The position numbers and the translations under genes were made by a program. Under the pieces are notes generated by a model that saw only the letters and a list, made by a program, of their open reading frames with translations, ran no database searches and was not told the origin of the DNA. A DNA stretch of 64,000 nucleotides, from positions 15,833,001 through 15,897,000 of the forward strand of contig OY756971.1 in NCBI GenBank assembly GCA_963580455.1, in the 5' to 3' direction. Shown in pieces: positions 1 to 11,240 of the stretch; positions within the stretch are counted from its first letter, which is position 1, and each line of letters starts with the position of its first letter. Source of the stretch: Euonymus europaeus (lineage: Eukaryota > Streptophyta > Magnoliopsida > Celastrales > Celastraceae).

Positions 1-385
1 GTGTAACAGCTGGAACTGTCTGTCCCTGAGTACCGGTAATAGGTTGCGGTGTAATCTGTGAAGCTAAAGCAGCTACTGCCTGACTTATGGTCTGTATCAT
101 GCTCGTCATGTCTTTATACTGCTGCTGTAAAGTCTCTATCGCACCCTCCACACCTACGGGTGCTGCCTGAGTCGGTACCTGCTCCTGCTCCACTACCTGA
201 TCCTGAACAGCATGGCCACGACCACGTGCTCTACCTCGACCGCGCCCTCGACCTCTAACAATCGGAACCTCCTCAGGTATCGGTAACTCGACCTTATCAA
301 CGGTATCTGGAATCTCACCTATATCCCGCCCACGTCCACGGGTGGCACGTCCACCCCGAACGCGTGTACTACGTGTGTCTACCAT
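1..385 (-). CDS. Gag N-terminus of a Tekay-like Ty3/gypsy element (partial)
   Basis: From an ATG at 385 the minus strand reads 128 codons to the window edge with no stop. The product begins MVDTRSTRVRGGRATRGRGR and continues with a second arginine/glycine block (RGRGRGRGRARGRG, about residues 47-60), a Q/E-rich stretch and a hydrophobic helix-like segment. Basic RGRG-rich N-termini before the gag core are common in plant chromovirus (Tekay/Del) Gag, the structural protein of the cytoplasmic virus-like particle. The primer-binding site and LTR lie immediately upstream at 534-2633, which is the arrangement expected for the first ORF of the element. No break is visible in this part. The gag core domain, zinc knuckle and pol lie to the left of the window, so whether the element is intact is unknown. 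Confidence 0.8.
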   Translation of the reverse strand, partial: MVDTRSTRVRGGRATRGRGRDIGEIPDTVDKVELPIPEEVPIVRGRGRGRGRARGRGHAVQDQVVEQEQVPTQAAPVGVEGAIETLQQQYKDMTSMIQTISQAVAALASQITPQPITGTQGQTVPAVT

Positions 386-533
386 ATCTGAAACGTAAAT
401 GTATAACTACATAAGTTAAATACCCCAAACGTAAAAGAAAGAATAACTCACCAGATCAGCCGGGAAGCGCGTGATGTGTAGCTGGGGAAAAACAAAATAA
501 ACCGAATACCCACTCCAAAAACTAACTGACCAC

Positions 534-544
534 CTCCGATACCA
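534..544 (-). other. Primer-binding site (initiator Met tRNA type)
   Basis: Reading the minus strand out of the LTR end at 548, the sequence is TTTGGTATCGGAG. The usual plant gypsy site is TGGTATCAGAGC, so this is the same site with a substitution. Position, three bases past the LTR end, fits first-strand priming. Confidence 0.7.
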
Positions 545-547
545 AAC

Positions 548-2633
548 TGTCACGCCCCTCTCCCAGATAGGTGCAGATGAACACCCATGAATCCCAGAGA
601 CGTGACCGGCAGGGAACCCCTCCGTTCCCCGAACCGGATTTAAACCCAATATCTATCCAAACACTACATACGTAGTCTCACATATATATGTCTCAACCAA
701 ATCCCAAATACTGCCATAATGGAATGTAACATACAAACTAGAGTCTACAGCGGAAAATCTCATAGATACGGAATACCGAATGTAAATACAAAGACACAAA
801 TATTCACCCAGCAGCCACACATCACATCTCACGCATCCCTGCGCTGATCATCCACTCCGGCCATCTCACCTGAAAACATGTGAATGAAAGGGGTGAGCTA
901 CAAAGCTCAGTAGGGATATGGAGAAATATCGATCATCAGAATAAATGGAAAGTAGAACTCAAGATGTATGTGAAATGAACAGGAAACTCAAATAGTGATA
1001 CACTCCCGTATCACCGAACTCCAGTGAATCAGAGATAAAGTAAGAAAGTCTGTAAGATATAGAATACATACAGAGAAACCATAAGTGATACACATCAAAT
1101 CTCATCACAATCAGTCAATCCGTAGGGTAGATACCGAGTAGGCTCCACCACTACCATCCTCAAGTACAACTCACAAGTCAGTACTCAATCATGATCCAAC
1201 TCAAATCCGTATCAACTCATATCCACATAACAACAGAAAATCCTCCCCTGGACCTACCCTGATCCCCGCAAGGTGTCTCCCAGTCCATTTACTCCCCAGA
1301 TTGGATGAGGATCGAGCCTACATCAGGTACTCGATAGCATCGCCTACATCGAAGAGCGTCCCCTAGAATGTACCTCACCTCAATCCGGTCTCCAGGTACG
1401 TACCCGATCAAAACCATCGATAAATCATCCAGTAAGCTGGGTCGCCCGATGTGGGTCCCACGCTCTACAAATCATCCCTCCATAAGCTCACAAATCATAG
1501 AAGATCATCATAATGAAGTCCTATCCGGACTCTCGAGGATAAAACCAAACATCAGGAGGTGGGCCCCACCAGGAGAATAAGTGGCCCCCACCAGGATAGT
1601 GGGCCCCGCGAGAGACACGATGCACAACAATACTGTCTGTCGTACATATACCTCCAAACAAACCACATATAATCATAACATATTGCAATTGCGGAAATAA
1701 ATCAGATAAGAGTATAAACAGAGAAATTCCCAACCTCCGGGAATTTCACACCAATAGACAAATAGGAGTCCGTCGAATACGGAACCCCAAATAAGAACTA
1801 GGGCAGAATCCCTACTTGAAATGTCGACTACGCTAATCCGTAGTACGTCCAAAATCTCAATCCGAAATCCTCAAATCAACTTCCTGCATCGAAATACGAA
1901 TACGTATACGCGACAGTCAAAATATGGAAAAGTCAACCAAAAAGTCAACAGTCAAATCGGTTCAAATAGTCAAACTGGGTCAACCCAATCAAAACGGGTC
2001 AAACCCGAGTCAAACTGTCAACTCGGTCAAACCCGAGTCAACTCGTCGGAGCTGAGTCAACTCGGCCGGCCGGTCGTCGGAATCCACTTTTCCGGCGAAA
2101 GTTTTCGGTCACTCCTACATCAAAATGAAGCCCACAACAACAGAAATCTAATGGTACCTGCCTCGTTCCAAAATTCCTACTGAATCGACCGGGATCGAGC
2201 TTTGAAGTTTTGAAAAACCGAAACTTCTCCAGCCGATTCCGCCTTCTACGGTGGTCCGATGGCTGTGATTCCACTTGGGTTTTGCTCCTCTCTCCACGAG
2301 CTTCGATTTGACACCTTACTTGCTCCGATCGGACCACAAACGAACAATCTTCTTCCCCCTCTCTCTCTCCTCCCCCCCCTCTCTCTCTCTCTCGGGCAAC
2401 TCTGCCAGAAACCTGAAAAATCTGGGTTATCCCAGATTTTCATAAAATTACCGTTTTGCCCCTCGTTTTAATCTTAATTACTTAAACTTCCATAATTCGT
2501 AACAAATCCAATTCAACTCCGATTTCGGTGATTCTTGCGCCTATATTTTTCCGATAATATGTAGTATTTATTAAAAATATAAAATTTGAAAATTTATTAT
2601 ATATTTTTTTAAATTTGGGTTCGGGATATTACA
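548..2633 (-). repeat. 5' LTR, Tekay-like gypsy (2086 bp)
   Basis: The block begins TGTCACGCC at 548 and ends GATATTACA at 2633. On the element's own strand it therefore runs TGTAATATC…GGCGTGACA, with TG/CA ends. The identity of both ends is proved by a related solo LTR at 32046-34279, which has the same termini and an exact target duplication. Inside are three GTGGGCCC-type units (1557-1610), a GTCAAAC-rich block (1915-2050) and a CT-rich tract (2340-2395). Short ORFs in it are not conserved and are not called as genes. Confidence 0.9.
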
Positions 2634-5600
2634 GGCCGTCCCCTCGACTTACCATCAGTTGATTCGTTTTCCGTGTGATGAGAAGATGCACGAAGTCAAG
2701 GGGGATAAAAAATCCAAGGAGAAGCTGGAGAAGATTAGGATTGATGGAAAAGACGAGGAGAGATACTTCCTGATAGGAGCCAATCTTCCCACCGACGAGA
2801 GAGAATCCTTGATTGGGTTGTTGAAAAGGAATGTAGGAGCATTCGCCTGGTCTCCACAGGAGATGCCAGGGATTGATTACTTGGTGGCAAGTCATCATTT
2901 GAGCATTCGACCACAATTCAAACCTGTCATCCAAAAGGCTAGGAGGTCGGCCTTGGCACATGCGGAGGCTGTTGTGAAAGAAGTACAAAAGCTTGTGGAG
3001 GCGGACGCTATTCGAGAAGTAGAATTACCCAGAATGGCTATCAAACACAGTTGTGGTCAAGAAGAAGAATGGAACTTGGAGGGTTTGTGTAGACTTCACC
3101 GACTTAAATAAGGCGTGCCCAAAAGATTTGTTCCCTCTCCCAAAAATTGACCAGCTTGTGGACGCCACATCGGGGAGCCAGAGAATGAGCTTTCTGGATG
3201 CTTATAGGGGATACCATCAAATACCAATGAGGATCGAAGATCAGGAGAAAACTTCGTTCATCACTCCGAGGGGAACATACTGTTACAGGGTCATGCCCTT
3301 CGGACTGAAGAACGCAGGGGCAACCTACCATCGACTAGTCACAAAAATGTTTGAACAGATGATAGGACGAATGGTTGAGGTGTACATCGATGATATGGTG
3401 GTTAAGTCAGTACGAGAGAAGGATCATCTTTCCAACCTTCAATCAGTTTTTGATGTGTTAAAATCTTACAGACTGAAGCTGAACGCTTCAAAATGTGCTT
3501 TTGGGGTCAGCTCAGGAAAGTTCCTCGGCCATCTTGTGACAAGAAGAGGGATAGAAGCAGATCCAGACCAGATTGTCGCCATAGAAAACCTGAGGAGGCC
3601 GAATACTATCAAGGAGGTCCAAAGGCTGACAGGTATGGCAGCTGCCCTCAATAGATTCATCAGTCGATCTTCTGACAGGTGTCACCCATTTTTCAAACTC
3701 CTTAGAGGTGCTAAGCGGTTTGAATGGGATGAAAAATGTGACTTGGCGCTTGATGATTTAAAACGTTATCTCAAAATGGCTCCACTCCTTGCAACCCCGA
3801 AAGTTGGAGAGAAGTTGAGAGTGTACCTCGCCGTTTCCAAAATAGCTGTCAGTGCAGTCCTCTTAAGAGAAGAGGAGAGAAAAGAACTACCAATTTATTA
3901 GGTAAGCAAGACATTGTTTGACGCTGAGACGAGGTACACTCCTCTCGAAAAGTTGTTGTATAGTTTGGTGATTTCCTCAAGAAAGTTGAATCATTACTTT
4001 CAAAGCCACCCAGTGGAAGTGGTCACCGCATACCCCTGAGGAGTGTCCTCTCTAGAGCTGACATAACGGGAAGAATAGCAAAGTGGGCTTTGAAATTTGG
4101 ACAATACGAGTTACGATTCGTCCCCAGGACAGCTATTAAAGGACATGTGATGGCGGACTTCTTAGCGGAATTCACCATTCTGCCCCCAGAGGAACGAGAA
4201 GTCCTTTGGGCACTAGAAGTTCTTCCAGCCAATACTTGGGAGCTGATGGTAGATGGATCTTCAAACAGGAAAGGCTCTGGTGCAGGGATAGTTCTGACTT
4301 CCCCATAAGGCTTCACTATAGAGCAGTCCATAAGGTTGGGTTTCAAAACAACAAACAACGAGTCAGAATATGAGGCACTTTTGTGTGGACTTCGTAGTGC
4401 ACTCAAACTTGGAGTGAAAAAGCTGAAAGTTAGCTCAGACTCGCAGTTGATAGTCAGCCAATTGACTGGACAGTACGCCGCAAAAACAAAATCTATGATC
4501 GCATATCTTGCCGAAGCCAAGAAAATGATGGAGAGGCTTGAGGACTTTGAGATTGTCCAAATCCCAAGAGGGCAGAACAGTCATGCTGACGCCCTAGCCA
4601 CCCTGGCTTCGGCCGAACAGAATGTAGTAAGGTGAACGATAATAGTTGACATTCTAGAAGAACCAAGCATATTGGCCGAGGGGCTCGAAATTGACCAAAC
4701 CGAGTTGGGAAAAAGCTGGATGGACCCATTGGTTCGATACCTTGAAGAAGGGATCCTTCCGGATGACCGAAAGGAGGCACAAAAGATTACGATGAAGTCT
4801 TCCAGATTCTGGCTCTCCCCGGAAGGAAAATTATATAGAAGATCCTTTTCAGGGCCTTATTTATTATGTGTTCATCCGGAGAAGAAGAACCAACTCTTAT
4901 ATAAGATTCATGAGGGGAGTTGCGGAGCCCATACTGGAGGTAGATCGATGGCCCAACGAGCTATCACGCAGGGATACTGGTGGCCGCGCATGCAAGAAGA
5001 TTCGAGCGCATATGCAAAAAGTTGTGAACAATGCCAAAAGTTTTCAAACATCCCGCGGCTGCCAGCAATGGGTTTGAGCACTGTAAGAAGTCCATGGCCT
5101 TTTGCTCAATGGGGTTTGGGCCTAATAGGTCCATTACCAAGAGCAACGGGGCATAGGAAGTACCTGATAACGGCAACTGATTACTTCACAAAGTGGGTTG
5201 AGGCAAAACCACTAGCGAAGATTACTGACTCAGAGACGAGGAAATTTGTATGGGAATACATCATAACAAGATATGGTATCCCATATGCGTTAATAACTAA
5301 TAATGGAACCCAATTCGATAGCAGAGCGTTCCAGGATTTCTGTTCAGGATATGGGATAAAAAATAAATACTCAACACGGCCTATCCTCAGGGAAACGGCC
5401 AGGCTGAAGCCTCGAACAAAATCATTCTTGACGGATTGAAAAAACATCTAGAACAGGCAAAAGGAAGATGGGTCGATGAATTACCAAGTGTACTTTGGAC
5501 ACAGAGAACCATCCCATTAGAGATCGGTCTCCCAACCATCAGAACTACTGCATTCGAGATGGGAGAGAATGACGAAGCACTAGCATTATAGTTGGATCTC

Positions 5601-5894
5601 AGTGATGAAAAAAGGGAACTGGCTGCTTTAAAGTTGTCCTCCTACCAACATACTTTAAAAAAGATGCATGAAAAGCATGTTGGGCTTAGAAAATTCCAAC
5701 CCGGAGACTTGGTGCTTAGGAAAGTACTCCTTAACACAAAGAACCCTCGGGATGGAAAATTGGGGGTAAATTGGGAGGGTCCATACAAAATCAACTCTGT
5801 AATTGGCCATGGAGCCTACAAGATGGAAGATATGTCTGGAAAGATGGTCCTAAGGCCTTGGAATGCAACCAACTTGAGGAAATTTTTCGTTTAA
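2634..5894 (+). pseudogene. Tat-type Pol polyprotein pseudogene (RT, dual RNase H, integrase)
   Basis: Pol of a Tat element, which would encode reverse transcriptase, RNase H and integrase. The RT lies at 2650-3900 (motifs [27 protein letters not shown] and the catalytic YIDDM). A decayed first RNase H (SKTLFDAETRYTPLEK) follows at 3905-4040, then the second, archaeal-type RNase H (VDGSSNRKGSGAGIVL) at 4245-4630. The integrase zinc finger is near 4905-5035 (HTGG, CEQCQKF) and the core at 5100-5440. The basic C-terminal tail with NWEGPYKI ends at 5894. Breaks: one extra base near 3033 shifts the frame before RT; in-frame stops at about 3899, 4036, 4306, 4633 and 5589; and a frameshift near 5375. 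Two integrase catalytic aspartates are replaced: WGLGLIGPL has G, and TNNGTQF has N where D is usual. The first bases at 2634 are already in frame, so the left end is cut by an insertion. Confidence 0.9.
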
Positions 5895-6012
5895 GCTAGA
5901 CTTTTGCTGTAATAATTTGGGGAGGCCTATATGAGCACTAACCCCATTCTACTCCTTTGAGAAATGAATAAAGCAAGTCAATCAATTTTTTGCGAGTATT
6001 ATTTAGTGTGAC

Positions 6013-6567
6013 GAATCGGTCATCAAACGGCAGATCAAAAAAAAAATTCCTAGTGGCTTCCCTGCAAAGGGTTTACAAAATACCTTTAGTGTTTTCCTCT
6101 AAAAATGAGGTTTGGGTTGACAGATCGGCCAATAAGCAGCGGACCTAAAAAAAGCTCTAGTGGCTTCCCTGCAAAGGGTTTTATCAAAAAACCTTGAGTG
6201 TTTTCCTCTAAAAATGAGGTTTGGGTTGACAGATCGACCAATAGGCCGCGGACCTAAAAAAGTCCTAGTGGCTTCCCTGCAAAGGGTTTACAAAAAACCT
6301 TAAGTGTTTTCCTCTAAAAATGAGGTTTGGGTTGACAGATCGGCCAATAAGCCGCGGACCTAAAAAAGCCCTAGTGGCTTCCCTGCAAAGGGTTTTATCA
6401 AAAAACCTTAAGTGTTTTCCTCTAAAAATGCGGTTTGGGTTGACAGATCGGCGAAATAAGCCGCGGACCTAAAAAGGCCCTAGTGGCTTCCCTGCAAAGG
6501 GTTTTATCAAAAAAAAAACTTAAGTGTTTTCCTCTAAAAATGAGGTTTGGGTTGACAAATCGGCGAA
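6013..6567 (+). repeat. Tandem array, five ~107-bp units, in the Tat element
   Basis: The block CTAGTGGCTTCCCTGCAAAG recurs with its TAG at 6051, 6158, 6266, 6372 and 6481, spacings of 106-109 bp. Each unit also holds GTTTTCCTCTAAAAATG, GGTTTGGGTTGACAGATCGG and a purine run of variable length. The last unit degenerates after 6567. Arrays between pol and the 3' LTR are common in Tat/Ogre-like elements. No coding role is seen. Confidence 0.95.
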
Positions 6568-6710
6568 ATAATAATAATAACAAATCACCAGGAAATTGTA
6601 CAATTCGATCAAATCGATCGGCCAAAAAACGTCACGCTTACAATGAAATTCAGAAAATACTAAAAAGCAGAAGTTGTTACAAATGCTGAAAGGAAAAGAC
6701 AGGTTAAAAA

Positions 6711-9082
6711 TTAACTAGCTAAACCTAAAATGACTGAAGCATATTCCCCGCCTTTCTGTTCGGCCTCAGCCCTCTCCCTGTCTGCGTTCCCGGCTTCCTC
6801 CTCGAAATTCACCAGATCATCTGCGAGAGCAACAATCGGTGTGTCAATGGCGATAAGGGGCTCAGATGCGGAAGAACCGGCAGGGGGATCGGCCGATTGG
6901 GGGAAAAATATGTCGAGTATGTTTGGCTGAGGGGCTTCAGATGAGGGAAACTTGATCTTGTCTTGGGCCCAAAAGGGGGAGTCTTTGGGGATCTCCATCT
7001 CCTTTAGTACCTCACCTCTACCCATGAGATAGGCCATGTTGCCCTATTCTCTAAGGTACCCAGTGTACTCTTCAAAAGCTTCGTCATTGGCCTTCTCTGT
7101 TGCAAGGTCGGCCGCCTTCTTTTCCCTTGCCAAAATGGAAGAAAGTGCATCCCTTAGATCGGCTTCAAGATTCTTGATGGTCTCATTGGCAAGGGAGAGA
7201 TCGGCCTTAGAACGCTCCAGTTCAAAGTTCTTCGCAGAGGCCTCGGCCTGTGAATCTTTAAGCTCGGCCCTCAACCCTGCAAGTTGGGACTTCAATTTAT
7301 CATGAGCCTGAACAAGGCGCACATGATCTTCCTTCTCACGGCTATGTCTCTCTTCCAATTCATTCTGGACCAGGCAGGCCTGGGCAATAGAAAGTATAAC
7401 AGAGATGATAGCAATATATATATATATATATATAATCAAATCAAATAATAATAATAAAAGCTATATAAAATGTTCGAAAACTGACTTGCATCATGAAACG
7501 ACCAAGATAGTCTCGGAGTTCAGCTTCCGGGCAATCCCTCCACTTACCAACATCCACCGACACTGATGCTACAGCTCTAAGCGAGATGCCAACACCCCAA
7601 TCCATGACCGAACAACCCCTGGTTAGAGGTTGGCCATCAAGGGTGGGGGAAAAAGTCAACAGCCCCTCTTCAGGTCGGCGACTGGGAGAAGTCGAACTTC
7701 TGCTGTGTCGGGTTGTTGAACTTCTCTTATGAGGCCTAGTGTCCTCGGTTTCTGAAAGTAACCTCTTCCCTGTACGAGGTGGAGGAAGAGGAGGAGGGAG
7801 GCTGGGGGGACGTGAAGGTCCACTGTTGTCCGGCCTATGGCGGGTTGTAGAGCTGTCAGCAGGTTTACTGTCGGGGCCGAACAAAGGCGCAAGTGGACGT
7901 CTCGCCATTTCTTCAATCTCACTATTAGAATCTGCAAAATAAATAAATATAAATAAATTATAAGGCCGATCATTACAGTAAAAGAAGGTTTAAATAAAAC
8001 AGAAAAATAAGTAATGATGAATAAATAAAAGAAACTCGAAACAAAATGTAGCTAGACGAACGTCAGGTAGACGTACAGGATTGATGAAGTAACTCCAAAT
8101 CAAACTCTGTTAGCATTTCGGCGGAAATATCCATGCCATCCATCCAACCCTCCGAGGCAGAAGGCAAGGATAGATCTCCCAAAGAGCTGGTCGAACTTGA
8201 AGAAGAAGAGTTCGGCTCAATCAGGGGATCAGGCGGAAAATTTTGATTTATTAAACCTTGGGATAGGTTAAATTGACAGAAGAAAACCATCACCCTTTCA
8301 ACAGATGTGTTTGGGGGAAGATGGGTATTTGGGGCTACAGACGGGGAGTACCCCAATATGTAGGGAGCAGACCTTCCAAATGGGAAAATCCCTGGAGGAC
8401 CCAGATATTCTAGAAGACGGTTTAAGGCCGGACATTCACTTCTCTCTTTTATCTCCCTATTTGATGGGCAATGAGCAAGGACCCCGGACCTACGCCGGAT
8501 TGAAACACCACGAGCACCTACTTCGGGGCCGAACTCCCATCCTGGTCCTCCTATGAGAAAGAACTCGACTTCATCATGTTTGGAGGAGGAAGGCAGACAA
8601 TGAATTAGAGGTTTGCTGCCGTCCCTTGGGAATAAGTGAAACTTGTTTTGTTGACCACATTTTTTTGGGAAGAAACAATGTTCCAAGTCCCTTGGTCTAA
8701 CGCCGAACCGATAAAACCGATTTAGAATATCCACTCCGTTAACTATCCGGTAAAAGTTCGAATTAAACTGATGGGGTGCAAGGCCGAACATATCTAAACA
8801 CTCTTTAAAAAATTCAGATAAAGGGAACCTAAGTCCTCCCTCGACAACGGCAACCATGGGAAATTTAGCTCGACCTCCAGTGGGTTCGACTTCTGTTGCA
8901 ACGCTCAACTCACATTCTCGGGAAAAGCCGAACTTCCTTCCCCACTCTCGAAGCTCACCAGGATCCTGTGAGACCTTCTTATATTTTCCCATGGATAGGA
9001 CCCAGACGGAGAAGCTATCAAAATACTTAATCAACAATGAAGTCGACACAAAATAATGAGGTTTATTGATCGGACTCACCAC
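6711..9082 (-). pseudogene. Antisense spliced ORF of the Tat element (gypsy-type putative transposon protein, coiled coil)
   Basis: A protein-coding gene lying opposite to pol. Exon 1 (9082-8077) carries RFPLSEFFKECLDMFGLAP, typical of the plant 'putative gypsy type transposon' domain (Pfam Transposase_28). It ends at a GTACGT donor. Exon 2 (7931-7486) starts after TTTGCAG, is proline/arginine/serine rich, and ends at GTCAGT. Exon 3 (7379 down) starts after TGCCCAG and encodes a heptad-rich coiled coil (about 7360-7080). Both junctions keep the reading frame, which supports real introns of 145 and 106 bp. One in-frame TAG at 7044-7046 interrupts exon 3; the same frame then continues (MAYLMGRGEVLKEMEIPKD) to the stop at 6711. 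An additional 5' exon is possible upstream of 9082. The molecular role of this protein family is not known. Confidence 0.8.
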
Positions 9083-9343
9083 GCAATCAGGTCGGCGACA
9101 GAAAGGCTGGAAGCACAGATCGGCTTGAATTCAGAGCTTAGATGCCAACTCACCTGAAACAGGACAAAGAATGTAAATCTTTGAGAACATATTTATAGGA
9201 AAAAATGATAATGCTCTCTTTCCACATTTAATGGCAGACGCCGTCATTAATGGGGGCCATTGATCCGCATTAAATTTGGAGAAACCGCCCAACTAGGGTT
9301 CATGGATTGGCAAAGCCAAGTCCAAAACTGGCTTGGACTCGTC

Positions 9344-9356
9344 TTTGGGGGGCAAC
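9344..9356 (+). other. Polypurine tract of the Tat element
   Basis: TTTGGGGGGCAAC lies directly before the TGTGG start of the 3' LTR. It is the expected plus-strand priming site. The 260 bp between the antisense ORF and this tract holds nothing else recognisable. Confidence 0.65.
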
Positions 9357-9686
9357 TGTGGGGGCCAGAGTTACATATGGCCAAACCCTTTATGGGCCGA
9401 ATAGTTGGGCAGAACCCATTTACATTCAATCCTATATTTTAAATATATATCTGGTGCATTACAGGAAGGGGCCTCTCAATGATCCTATTTATTTTAATCG
9501 GTTGGGCGATCTATTATGATAAGATCGGCCTTAGGGCAAGTGGTCCCAGAATCATTAATGTAAATGTCATTATTATATTCAAGGATCTCTATAAATAGGA
9601 GAAAGAAAGATAGGGACAAGGGGGCGATGTAAAATTGAGAAAGAAATACAAAGAGTGTGGGTGATTGATATTTTTTGGATACCACA
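9357..9686 (+). repeat. 3' LTR of the Tat element (330 bp)
   Basis: The segment begins TGTGGGGGCC and ends GGATACCACA, a TGTGG/CCACA terminal inverted repeat. A TATA-like CTATAAATAGG at about 9590 is followed by a purine-rich stretch, as expected for a core promoter and transcript start. No second copy is in the window, so the limits rest on the termini and the adjoining polypurine tract. Confidence 0.7.
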
Positions 9687-10259
9687 ATATGAAATTTATA
9701 TTTTATTTAGTCTTTTTGAAAAGTTTCTAGCCCAATACGTCCCCAATTATTTGAAGATTAGTTCAATAAGGATAACTTTAAATTTTAACATAATTTAATG
9801 ACAATTTTAGCATTTTCTCATTTAAACCTTTTTTATTTTTATTAGTATATGATTACTCTTTATTTAGGAAATAATTATTATAATAAAATAAATATAAATA
9901 CAATCCCATAAAGTCGAGTGAAATCATATTTTTTATCTATATATTTTTAAAGATAAATTAATATTTTCACTTTTGATGAATCAAAGTGAAGAGTCGATCA
10001 ACCGAATTTTTTTTCCTTTCTCAAAAATAAAGTGCACTCACATGCACAAAATCTACTTGACTTAGTAACCTGTGCATATGCATTAAAATTTGTGAATCAC
10101 TATATTATCGAAATAAACAATCAAACACTTGTGCATCAACAAAACGTTATCCAATATAAATGTCAATATTTTATTACATTGTTCACTAACAACCGATGTC
10201 AATAACTTATGAGAATAATATCATAATAAAACTCAATTCATTTTCAAACAAAACCAAAT
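9687..10259. other. AT-rich DNA, no gene seen
   Basis: Flank of the Tat 3' LTR. Very A/T rich with long T and A runs and no long or conserved reading frame on either strand. Confidence 0.6.
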
Positions 10260-11240
10260 ACCAGAACAATTTCTAGCCGTTTTGGTAATTTTTGCAAAAA
10301 ATTCTCTGGATTATGAGTAAGAAATCCTCTGAATTTGTTTTACATAATTTCAAAAATTCTTCTGAATTGTTTTGGCGAGTCTTGTAAAATTCTCTAAATT
10401 ATTGACAAGTTTGAGAATCCTCTGATCATCTAAATTTTTGGTTATTTTTTTGTTTGATTTTGATAAATCCTCTAATTTTTTTATAGAAAATTTAGAGGAT
10501 TTCTGGTAATAAGGTATAAAGTTTAGGGTTTTGAGGTTTAAGATATTAGTGTTTAGAGTTTAGGGTATAAGGTATTGGGGTTTAGGAGATTATAATTTAT
10601 TATTTAAGATTTTGGGGTTTAGGAATATAAGTTAGTAAAATTTTATGATTTTCTTCTTATTTTTATAAATTCTTCTTAATTATTTATAAGATTTTTTGTT
10701 CAAAATTTAAACTAGAATTGTTAACATTCAGAGGATTTCTAGAAAATTCAGAGGATTTTTAGTTATAAAGTTTAAAGTTTAAGAGTATAAGGTTTAGAAG
10801 ATAGAGTTTAGTGTTTACAATTTAGATTTTGGGATTTAAGATATTAGGATTTAGTATTTAAGATTTTGAGATTTAGGGTTTTGGGGTTTAGGATTTAGAG
10901 TTTCGGGTTGTTTTTTCTTTGATTTTCAAAAATTCTTCTAATTTTTATTATATAATTTATGAAATCCTCTAAATTTTTTTGCTTAATTTCAAAAATTCCT
11001 CTGATTTATTTTGGTAAATTTTGCAAAATTCTCTAAATTTGAGACAAGTTTGTGAAATCCTCTAAATTTTTAGTTATTTTTTGTTTGAGTTTCAAAAATT
11101 CTATATTTTTTTGATATATTTTTATGAAATCATCTAATTTTTTTTGCTTAATTTTGAAAACTCATTTAATTGGTTTTGGTAAATATTGAGAAATCATCTG
11201 AATTCTAGATAAGTTTGAAAAATCTTTTGAGTTTATTCAG
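10260..11240. repeat. Diverged repeat block with TTTAGGG-like and AAATTCCTCT-like motifs
   Basis: Two stretches (10265-10500 and 10905-11235) are built of variants of AAATCCTCTAAATTTTT, TTTTGGTAAATTTTGCAAAAT and similar words. They flank a 10500-10910 stretch full of degenerate TTTAGGGTTT/TTTAGAGTTT words. The spacing is irregular, so this is an old, decayed simple or satellite-like repeat and not a working telomere. No coding potential. Confidence 0.7.

Larger units (their letters stand above)
1..2633 (-). mobile_element. 5' end of a Tekay-like Ty3/gypsy retrotransposon
   Basis: 5' LTR, initiator-Met-type primer-binding site and gag start occur in order on the minus strand. The element continues past the left edge. 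Its right boundary (…GATATTACA at 2633) falls inside the pol reading frame of the Tat element that begins at 2634, so it inserted into that element and is younger. The right copy of its target duplication should be GGCCG (2634-2638); the left copy is outside the window. Confidence 0.85.
2634..9686 (+). mobile_element. Tat-lineage Ty3/gypsy element, 5' part missing from window
   Basis: From left to right: protease-RT linker, RT, two successive RNase H domains, integrase, a ~107-bp tandem array, a long ORF on the opposite strand, a polypurine tract and a short 3' LTR. Two RNase H domains and an antisense ORF downstream of pol are recognised marks of the plant Tat lineage (for example Grande, RIRE2, Retand). 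The 5' LTR and gag would lie left of the Tekay-like insertion, outside the window. Many stops, frameshifts and lost catalytic residues show it is dead. Confidence 0.85.

Noticed and set aside
58..258. 66-codon plus-strand ORF
   Set aside because: Shadow of the gag frame, which is open on the minus strand through the whole interval.
6013..6567. CRISPR-like array
   Set aside because: Units are ~107 bp with no short repeat-spacer pattern, within a plant retrotransposon; it is an ordinary tandem repeat.
10500..10910. Working telomeric repeat
   Set aside because: The TTTAGGG words are degenerate and irregularly spaced, and genes and transposons lie on both sides.
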